A DNA stretch of 41,876 bases from contig WELB01000072.1 of assembly GCA_009602725.1 (NCBI GenBank), positions 207,445-249,320 of the forward strand. The letters are read 5' to 3'. The translations under genes and the position numbers were made by a program. Below are positions 9,701-19,300 of this stretch, piece by piece. Below the pieces are notes generated by a model. The model worked only from the letters and a program-made list of their open reading frames with translations, did no database searches and was not told the DNA's origin. The DNA comes from Spirogloea muscicola. Taxonomy: Eukaryota; Streptophyta; Zygnematophyceae; Spirogloeales; Spirogloeaceae. Numbering within the stretch: the first letter of the stretch is position 1; each line of letters opens with the position of its first letter.

Positions 9701-11847
9701 CACTGCTGTGCTCAAGGAAGGGACGTGGCAAAAGGCAGGCAGATACTGCTGAATACAAGTCAGACTAGTGGCTGAAATGATATATGAAAAGTAACTGGAA
9801 CCAGAGGTACTTGTGGTGGTGGAATCAGGAGCCTTACAACAGTCTACATAGGACTTCCAAATAATATGCACAGCGTCTTATGCATGTGTCTGATCATCAG
9901 CACTGACCAATTATGCAGACCTCTGGTGAGAAAGGAGGGAGCTCTGCAGCACGTAAGTGTCGATCTTCTTCTCTGGAATAATCCCCAGTATACAGGACAC
10001 GAAGTCCAGCAATGTCTACCATGAACATGGCTGCACCCAAGACATGTCCGGCTGTATAACACCAGAATTTGATCCCATTGACTTCCATGCTTTGATGGAA
10101 GTCTATGACCTACAGAACATTGATGCAGAGATGCGTACATTGTCATAATGTTCTCATTAAGAACCCCTACTTTATATGTAAACTAGGAACAAGTAATCAT
10201 CAACTTGAGTCTGTTGACTTGAAAGGTAAGTCAGCCACATACAGTGACATGGTACTCTTGCTGTTGAGGTAACAGGCTATTTTTGCGCAGTGCAACCATT
10301 TGAGGAGATCAAATGAGTGTTTCTTTGGGCAATTCCATTGATTGAGACCTGTGCATACCTCAATCTTCTCCATGCTTTTGAGTATGTCGCTTTCATCAAA
10401 GAGGCTGTCTTCCGCTGAGACTTTGCTGACCTTGATGAAGTCCGACAACAGCAACTTGTAAACAGCCTTCGTTGCATGGGTCATGAAGCCCTCTGCCCTT
10501 GAAGGACGTCTGTAGCATGGTAATTGGTCATGCTTAAAAAGACTTAAGCAGGAGCTTGCTATTTTTTATTGTGACGACTTTGTGTCACTTGTGATACTTG
10601 AGATAGCTTGTGTACTTGAGATAGCTTGTGTGCTTTGTCACACCACAGAGAGCTCGGTGACCCCAAATTCCTGAATGCCTGAGCTAGCACGTAGCGGTTC
10701 TCTGTGTGGTCGAAGCAGGCTCTTTGACATACCTTACGGAGAAAATAGGGTAAAGATGCAGCATGATCCAAGTGGAAGCTGCAACATCGTGACATAAGGG
10801 AAGGTAAGATGTGCAGCAATGTGGAGAACCCTGTGGAAGACTAGGCAAGCTGTGGAGTGCGGTGAAAGAGCTTGCACGCAGCAGCCGCATTGCCTAAGCT
10901 AGTGGAGGCAGCATGACAGTAAGCAAGAGCTTCAAATGCAAGGCTGGGCACTGACTGCGTAACAAGGAGAACGTCGACCACCGAGGGGTCAATCTCATCA
11001 AAGAATGGGAGGCCCGCCATGCCCGAGTATGCCGGGTGGATGCCGCAATCAAACTGGAGGTCATGTTGTGGCTGATATTAGTAGGAATCAGCTGCAATCA
11101 ACCCACAAGAAGCAAGCTAGCCTAATATGACAAGAGCGTCAGCAGACATTGCTGGCAGGACTCATGCAGCAGCTGGCTAAGTGCATGCCACATCCTCTGG
11201 TAGAAGTGTCAAAAGTTCGTCTGCAATGACGCGTAAATTGCAATGACGAACACTATGCTGACAAGTCAATCGTAGCAGCAGCAGAGTGCCTGACCACAAG
11301 AGACCAGCTGCTTGCCAGCAATCCTCATTTCTGGATCTACATCTAGGAGCTAAGTCCAGCATCCAGACTTCAGATACAGATCCCACAATCTCACAAGGTG
11401 CTGAATGACATGCAGAAGGGTTGCCATTACAACTGCTGGAGCAGTAGCAGCCCAACATAAAGCACCAGACGTTTGTTGCGGAAAGACGAGATTTGCTTGC
11501 AGTCTGCACAACTGGTGACATGCACCAGGCCTTGCCATACAGTATCTAGGTTGTAGAGTGCGACTTTGAACCCTGGATGGTGGAGTCTGTGAGGATTATG
11601 GACTCTGCATTTATAAGCAGGTTCCTCCAGCTTGTAGCCCACATATGGAAAAGTCTCCAGGCTTTGGTTTCCAAATGCTAGGGTTTAGGGTTGTGGTTTG
11701 GGCTTGGGCTTCTTTACTGACCAGCAGGTGCTTGCCCTTGTACGTGAGATAGACGCAGGAGCGCCCGACCTCGCTGCCAGCTCCCAGCGGAATGATCTCC
11801 ATCTTGTCCTCGCCACCCTCCAGCGCGCCGCCCTCGCGCTTCGACAT
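6742..11847 (-). CDS. CPSF73-I: CPSF73-I, cleavage and polyadenylation specificity factor endonuclease (12 exons)
   Basis: Zinc-dependent metallo-beta-lactamase/beta-CASP endonuclease that cuts pre-mRNA at the poly(A) site within nuclear CPSF. Exons in transcript order: 11722-11847, 10956-11053, 10733-10778, 10359-10509, 9908-10109, 9420-9621, 8994-9219, 8538-8783, 8173-8351, 7865-7965, 7415-7507, 6742-7142. About 689 aa against ~693 in Arabidopsis. Catalytic motifs are all present: HFHLDH (residues 75-80, split by intron 2), [32 protein letters not shown] and ILVHGEANE. The C-terminal domain ends at 6742 with an ALKRIHTAL-type stretch. The start is the ATG just before SKREGG; the longer frame begins with GTG. 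Exon 4 carries one extra G at 10489-10491 (minus GGG) that breaks the frame between KGR and GFMTHATKA. Assignment certain; intactness unproven. Confidence 0.93.
10595..10630. repeat. 18-bp perfect tandem duplication in CPSF73-I intron 3
   Basis: The unit ACTTGAGATAGCTTGTGT occurs twice in direct succession. Intronic, with no sign of function. Confidence 0.85.
11679..11692. repeat. Telomere-like TTTAGGG motif in CPSF73-I intron 1
   Basis: Plus strand reads TAGGGTTTAGGGTT, two units of the plant-type telomere repeat, in intron 1 of CPSF73-I. Similar short motifs occur in two introns of the methyltransferase gene near 39118 and 39334. Confidence 0.6.
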
Positions 11848-12230
11848 CACTGCGTCCCACCGCACAAAGTCCTCTGCTTCGCACTACCGCAGGCCCTGTC
11901 CGTCTCCTGGCATGCTCAGTCCTCCTTGGCTCAAGATAGGAAGCAGCGATGCCCCGCCGCTGGCAAGAGCCGCGGCCGCGCAAGCCGCTCGGGGCTCACG
12001 AGACATGGCTTCTGCTGCGGCCTCCGAGGCCCCTGGAAGACGCCGAGGCGCACGCCGCCAGCTGACCGGTCACCACGGCAGCTGCCGCCGGCAGCATCGC
12101 AGCTGCGGCGGCGGCGGCGGCGGCGCTGGCGGCGGCGGCAGCGGCGGCAGTGCCGGCGGAGGCGCGGCGGCACGCGAGCTGCGCGGCCGCGGGGAAATGT
12201 GGTACGATGGCTAGAACTGCCCCGGCAAGA
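11848..12230. other. GC-rich 5' region of CPSF73-I with (GGC)n
   Basis: Contains the CPSF73-I 5' flank and a GGC-rich run at about 12104-12165. A plus-strand ATG frame at 12005-12214 (Gly-rich, ends after MWYDG) could be the first exon of a divergent gene, but no second exon was found. It may be a shared promoter island. Confidence 0.35.
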
Positions 12231-12960
12231 GGTGCAACTTAGCTGACGGCGACGGTAACGGCAGTCAACTGTGTTGCAAATGGAAGCGGCAGTAACTCCC
12301 CGTCAACCCTGGTGGGCCCGAGCCAGCCGACAAAGCGTGAAGGGGGGCCCCCACACGCGTGCCACGCCGCGCAGATCGCGGAGGTCGGCAGGCCATCCGG
12401 GATCGACGGTGGAGCGGGCGCCTTGCGACCACGTCGGATCTGCGCCGGATCGGGTCCGCCAATGCGAGCCCTTGACGGGGCTCCTCGTGGCGCATACGGT
12501 CCGAGCCGGATGCATCGTGCGGCATTTCGTGGGCGATGGCGACGGGATCGGGCGGCTGAGAAGCTGCCCGACTCACTCCAGTGGAGTTACCCGTCGGGGC
12601 GCCGGCCACTCTGCCGTCAGCTAACCCGGCTAGCGGCTTCGTCCCGTTTTCCCGACGGTTTGGAAGGCCCTCAGATGCTACTTAATCCCAATTTCACAAC
12701 GGATTTGGAGGCCCACCAAATACCGCCGCTGCGTCAGGTGAATCCGGCGCAAAGCGGGCACGTAGAGGGTGCGTGGCATTTCGTCCACATTTCATCGTGC
12801 CGCGGACAAAAGGGCACTTAATGGTCATTCCAGGCCGGTGAGCCGAGTTACCAAATGGATATGGCGGCGGGCGCTACTAACGGCGTGTCGCCAGCAGTCC
12901 CCTCCCCCTCCCACCCACCGGACCACCAACTCTGACCTCCTATCCGGCCCCCTTCCATAG
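12231..12960. other. CpG-rich block of unknown origin
   Basis: About 700 bases, rich in CG dinucleotides and free of the CAG/CTG texture of neighbouring introns. Long open frames exist on both strands (for example 12312-12821 plus, 12265-12609 minus), as expected from GC bias, with no recognisable domain. It could be an unrelated transposon piece, foreign DNA or a degraded gene. Confidence 0.35.
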
Positions 12961-13336
12961 CCTGGCTAGCGTCGAGCCAGGGCCCGGCGCCGGCCTGCAA
13001 GCTTGGGGGGGGCCCGCCTCCCCCCGCCGCCCGGCCCTCCCCTCACACTAGCCCCCGCCGTCGCCGCGCAGACGAAGCGAGCTATAATTTCCAAAGGGGG
13101 CGCGGGTGGCTATCAGTGGATAGCCAGCCCGAGAAGGACTCATAAGGTGGCGCAGAGCTTCGGTGCACGCGGGAGCTCGAACCTCGGCAGCGCCGCAGGC
13201 AGCGAGGCGGCTCGCATTGCGTCGTTTTCTTGCTTCGACGCGGGAGGCCCCCGAGGCAGGCCCGGGCAGACGGAGGGCCGGGCCGAGCTTGCTGTGTGAG
13301 AGCCGGGCCGGGCTGGAGGGCCCTGCTCCGGCCGCT
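12961..13336 (+). promoter_or_regulatory. GC-rich 5' flank of phytochrome copy 1
   Basis: Very GC-rich with C and G runs, and a single AT-rich TATAATT at about 13083, roughly 250 bases before the start codon. I saw no obvious light-response element such as a CACGTG box. The promoter role is inferred only from position. Confidence 0.35.
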
Positions 13337-16300
13337 ATGGACGGCGGCGTGATGGTCAATGTCGGCCCGTACACCTTCCACAGGAACTACGCGCGGCCTC
13401 AGGACGAGGTCGACGCCTCCATCTGGGTGGCCAAGCACTCCAAAGGCGGCAGCCCGTACCATGCTGTGAAGCAGACCCGGCTCATGCAGAATGCTTGGAA
13501 GGTGAGCTCAACGACGTCAAGCTGGTGACAGCCCTTCTTTCTTACGTGGGCATCACAATGCTAGTTGCACTTATGATAAAGCAGCTTGCAGTTGCAAAGC
13601 AATGCTCCTGCATTGCTCTGCAACCCGTACTCGCAGGAAACTGCAGCCGCGGCAGGCTAACTGTAGCAGCTCGCAAACACAGAGACAGGCATATGCACAC
13701 TGGCACTGATGTCATTCCAGACTGTGTCCAACCACGGCCAGTGAGCTGATTGTCGAGCTCGTCTGCTGGTGCCTGCATCTAGGTCATCACAGAGGACGGC
13801 GACAAGGAGAAGGAGGTGAGCTCAGTAGAGCACAAGCCTGTCACAGTGAACGGCGCGGATGTGCACGCCTACCTGCAGCACGCCCACCGGCCAGGCTACA
13901 TCCAGGGCTTTGGCACCCTCCTGCTGGTCCACGCGAAGAAGTACAAGGTCCAACTGGCAGCCCTTGTATCCATCGTGCTCATGTCAGAGCTGCAGCTTTC
14001 GTGACCCTGCAGCAGCTTCACAGAGCTCGTTTCACGTGTGGCTTCTGAGTGCGACGGACAGAAAGGACGGAAAAGGCCGTGTAGAGGGAACAACGACAGC
14101 CCCTGAGAGTTCCTCGGATGTGCAGATTCTCGCGCTGGCAAAGAACATCTTCGACTTCATGGATCACGAGGAGGACGTCGACGCACATGACTTGCTTGGC
14201 AGAGACTTTCGGAACCTGTTGGAGCCAAAGGTGCGAGGCCTAACGCACCAGTAGTCGTCTGCTTGTATGACCATACACTGACACAGTCAACCTAAAACCT
14301 AATCCTTAGCTCTCACTCCTCCTTTGGCACATAGTCTCAGTGCTTACCTTCAGGCGGCGGGTCTGCAGAGCGCGGAACTGCTAAGGCGAGCCTTCACATT
14401 TCCGGACCTGAACATCGTCAACCCGCTTCGTGTGGCCACTGCCAAGTCAAGTGCGTATTTTGTGTACCAGTGGCCTTGTGTGGTTGCTGCAACACCGCAC
14501 ATTCAGTAGATGGCCTCTGCATGGGCCGCAGGCACAGCTCTGCATATGTATGGGCAGGCATTAGTCATGCTTGCAGCCCAGGCCCGGCAAATTAGCCACA
14601 TTGATACGCAGGCTGCGTCATCTCCAAGCATCGGGCCAGTTAAAAACCCTATGCAAGTGCGTATCCTTCATAACTTACACACTGCTACGACCTTGTCGAC
14701 CTCCAACTGTGCAGAAAGACCATTGTATGCCATCATCCACAGGACAACAGAGGGAGTTGTCATTGACTTTGAGCCAATTTTACCAGAAGGTCTTATCATA
14801 TCCTTGACTATTGTAGCTTGCAAGCTCTTTGAAGGAGGCAAGCAGTGAAGACTGGACGCAGCTTGGGGGCCTACAGTGGATTGCTACTTGTATGTTACCC
14901 TTGTTATCTGCCTGACTGAAGTTCTCTCTGGAGTATGCAGAACTTGCTCAGCTTGAAGCTGGTGCAATTGAGAAGCACGGACTGGCCAGTGCCAGTATCA
15001 CCAAGCTCCAGCAAGTCGCACCTGGCGAGCTGCAGAAGCTTGCTGACACAGTAGCACAAGTGAATCTCCTCACTCAGCAGTATCTCTCGTACCTGCATTC
15101 TGGACCATTGATAGTGGAGTTTAACACTTCATTCCGCGTTGACTTAGAGTGGCCCCTGTCAGGCTCCATCCCTTGAGGAAGAGTCACCTACAAAATCTCG
15201 AGCAAATCAGGTTAATCAAAATCAAGTGTGTGTGGCGCTTATTGGCACTGGCTTTGCTTCCACAGGAGGTGAAGTCTCTCACGGGGTATGAAAGGGTGAT
15301 GGTCTATAGGTTTCACGAGGACCAACACGGAGAGGTAATGTCCTTGTTCTGCACACATAAAATAAGGTCGTTCTGCAGTGTATGTGCAAGCTTCCTTTCA
15401 AACAACAACGGTTGCCTACAGGAGCCACAATACCTTCTATAAATATAACGCCTTCTTTGGTGAAACAGGTCATCTCCGAGGTCAAGGAGGACTTCTTGGA
15501 GCCATATTTAGGTCTACATTTTCCAGCCAATGATGTTCCCCAAGTGAGCCTATCTTCTTCTGCTGCACTAGCTACAACACCGTCTAATTCGCCTATTGTC
15601 GACACAGCTGTGAGATGGACCAATACTCGTAGATGCTGGAGGACATCTTGTACCTCTTTTACATCTTGGCAGCAATAGATGAGCTCAATTCACAGTAATG
15701 AAGTTGACCTATGATGAGTGCCCTACGCTGTTGGATGAGTATGGCAGGCTACAAGGGAGGCTTATGTCAAGGTGCGTTTGAGACTCATAGTGGACAACGA
15801 AGCTCCCAATGTGGACATCATTCAGGACCCCGCATTGCCGCAGCCAATGATTCTCACTGCATCCACTCTGCGAGGTGCGACCCTCATGGCTTCTGGGAGC
15901 AACTTCACCCTTTAACTTGACTGGAGCAGAGTCAGAACCAACTGTTTTAGCCTGAATGCCAAGATCACGGAGCTTGAAGCGAGCTTCAAGGGCCAGCAGC
16001 TTCCCCTTCTCTTTGTGCGAGTGTTATGCTATTTCTGACTCTAACCAGGTCTTCCCACTTCTGCAAGCAGGGGTGTCTGGCTGCCACAAAGAGTACTCCA
16101 GGAACTTGAAGTGCTCGGGTACTCTGGTCATGGCCATAGTCGTTACAATTGGCCACGCCAGAATTGCACGGTTGTGGGGTCTGGTGGTCTGCCATCATCG
16201 AAACGGCCCTAAGATGGTCCCCTATCCTCAACGCTATGCCTGTGATCTGATTAAGGAGGTACCCTTCGGTCTTTCTTCACCTTGCCTACTGAATTTGTCG

Positions 16301-19300
16301 GGATTGTCAAGGCACTGCCTTTCGTTTGAGTTACTTATGATTAGGCACGTGAGGTCACCGCAGGCTTAGATAAATATCGGATAAGCTCTTGTGTTGCTGC
16401 AAAAAGGTTGTCAGTGCACCTGCAAATACTAATTGCTGGCAGGTGCTACCCTGCAAGGAGGGAGGGAGGGAGGTGGGGGTGGGTAATGGGGGGCCTCTGT
16501 ATGTACTACTGCATATGATGCTATTGCACAGTAGGCATTTCACTGAAGCAATTATGTTGTTGCTCAAGGTCAGGCAACTGTTTCTGCAGGCACTCGCTCT
16601 GCAGCTAGCAATGGACATTGAGGCGAGTGAAGAGGCGCACCAGAAGCGGGAGATGCACACGAGGGCCATGCTGTGCAGCATGCTGACAAGATATGCTCCG
16701 CTTGGGATCATCACTCAGAACCCTGGCGTCCATGACCTTGTGAGCACTGACTTTATTATCAGATGCACTGAATATTGTTTTCTTAAGCACATGTACTGCC
16801 ATGTCAACAGTGCTGGGGTTGCATTTGGCAGGCATAGCTAATATACAGTACGGTATCTAAGAAATGCAACAGGCATATGCTTGCCCTTCCTTGTCATCCT
16901 GTTATTTTAATCTTGTGGGCTCCAACCATCCCACTCGCGGGTCACAGGTCCCATGTGAGGGTGCCGCTCTCATCTGTAAAGGGCAGGTCATTGTGAGTGG
17001 GACGGCGCCTCGCGAGTCAGAGGTCAGGCTTTCCCTTGCTTGCCTCAGGCTCTTATCCATTACTTCGCCAATACGGCGACCTCTGCCGTGATATATAAAA
17101 ACCTGCTTAACAACCCCTGCTAAGTATCATGCGACTTGGCATATCAGGTTGCCGACCTTGCCAAATGGCTGCTGGAGAAGGACGATGTTGAAGAGGGGGT
17201 CTACGTGACAAACAGCCTGGAGGGCGCAGGTTACCCTGGAGCTGCAGCCCTCGGGCCTACCGTCTGTGGCCTTGCTGTTGCTGTGGTCAACAGAGAAGGG
17301 GACCTGATCATGTGGTTTCGGAGTGGTAATGTTCACATTCCCTCTTCGTCGTCCATACACTTGGTCCTGAGTCCCCACAAGGCTATGCAGTACTAGCTCC
17401 ACATCTGCAAGTAGTTTATGAGGGCTAGAAGTACATGCAGTATTACTGAGCGCTTAGTGTCTTAGACATCCTCTCACGATCTGCTCACCGTTGTTTGTAG
17501 TTGCCCATTCTCTCTCATCTACCTAGCAATTTTTTAATGTTGCCATGTTGTGCATACGCACAGGTATTGCCCAGACCATCAAATGGGCTGGTGATAAGTC
17601 TACACACGCTCCGCCTGATGGCGTCAATCTCCACCCTCGCTACTCGTTCGACGCATATTATGAGATAGCCCGCCAGCAAAGTCCTGCGTGGGAAGATCCA
17701 GAGGTATATGTCACTGTAAACGTGGTCTGTACAACCAAGTGTGGCAAGAAGGTTCAGCTGGATCCTTTGAGTGGGTAGGCTGTGAAGATGCTGGGGAAGC
17801 CAACAAGAAAGCAAGATAAGCTCCCAGCAAGCACTGCACCACTGATCAAAGATTTGAAGCTTTCATGGAGCAGATTGAGATGATGCAAATGCTGAGGCTG
17901 CTTGTAAAGGACTCGCTGCCGGAGAACCCAGACTTGTATGCTATTCGTTTTAAGATTCAGGTATACCAATGGAATCACCTCGTATGTGGCATCACTACCT
18001 TGAGTGAAATGTAACATGTCCCTTTAGATGTTGACCAGTCACTTCAGACCATCTTTGAGCACTCAGATTTGCATCTCTCACCTTGTATGGTTTCAGTCAC
18101 CTAGCATGAGAGTGGTGCATTGTGCGGCAATTATTATTCTTGACCCTGCTCCTTGCCTGGTAGAATTCGCCGTCAGATAAAGCTTGGGAGACGGCTTGAG
18201 AGGACTTAGTGTCAAGAAGTGCAAATTACACAAGCCACTTTGGGTTATGTTTCTGGACAGTTCTGAAGTTTTGCAATTCGTGTTTGACTGTGACTGCTCT
18301 CTTGATCGGCAGACCCATCTCAATAATGAGCGTCTGAAGGTTCAGCGGCAGCTCATTGAAGTCTCGAGGAAACTCCACTCTGGCATGGAAGGCGCCAGAA
18401 CACCAGTCATTGGACTCTCTGGAAGTTGCAATGTGTATGAGTGGAATACTCGCGCAAGCAAGCTGATGCAACTTGATAAGGTAGCAAGCTGTGATGGCAC
18501 TCGCGGTCCAAACACGTGGAGATTTGAGCACCTGAATGTGTATGACTTTGGTCAATTCGACTGACCTATCACAGTACCCTGGCTGCTGGAACCAATTAGC
18601 AGCTAGAAGCTGTCAGCTGAAGCACACCAATCCGTTGCATATGAGGCTGTGTCTCATTCACTTCACAACCCTTTAAAATGCTCAACGCCGTAGGAGATAT
18701 TTAATCAGCTGCTCATTGCAACTGTCAAGCTTCAACATGATGCTGATGCTTATGTCATGCTGCTACCTTTTCTGCTCATACCTTCTTATTGACGCATAAT
18801 GATGTTGCTGCATTGCAGGGTGCTGTCATGGGGAAGCCATTTTCGTCTGTCATTGCAGAGGAGTCTCATGAAATCTTCCGACATGCCCTCGAGGCTGTGT
18901 CGGCTGGCAATGAGCTGGAACCCATTGACCTGTGCCTGAAAGCAGGTGATGGAGACCGCCTGTACCTCCTCATGTCGCTCTATGGCCAGCACGACATGCA
19001 TGGCAAGCTGGTGGGCATACGGATGGTGGGCCAGGACATCAGCCTCATCAAGCTCCTCTCTAGACAGGTACTTTTGTCCCAAGCAGACAGGAACAAGGGC
19101 CTAGCATTAACAAACAAGATTTCGGCTCTGCAGTTGATCTGTTGATTGCATTTTCCATCATTCTCTGGGTAGTACTGGCCTCTGTGGCCGATCAGGCGCA
19201 ATGTACATGGGCTGACTTTGTTGGTGGTGCTCCTCAGGCCCAGCTGGCAGGCGCCGAGTTGGGCCGAAGGCTGGACGGAACAGACATGCTGGCCTTTGGG

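Noticed and set aside
12265-12821. Overlapping long frames on both strands in the CpG-rich block
   Set aside because: High GC removes stop codons. Neither strand shows a motif or a consistent codon pattern.
13048-13462. Minus-strand frames over the phytochrome 1 start
   Set aside because: Shadows of the plus-strand exon and its GC-rich leader.
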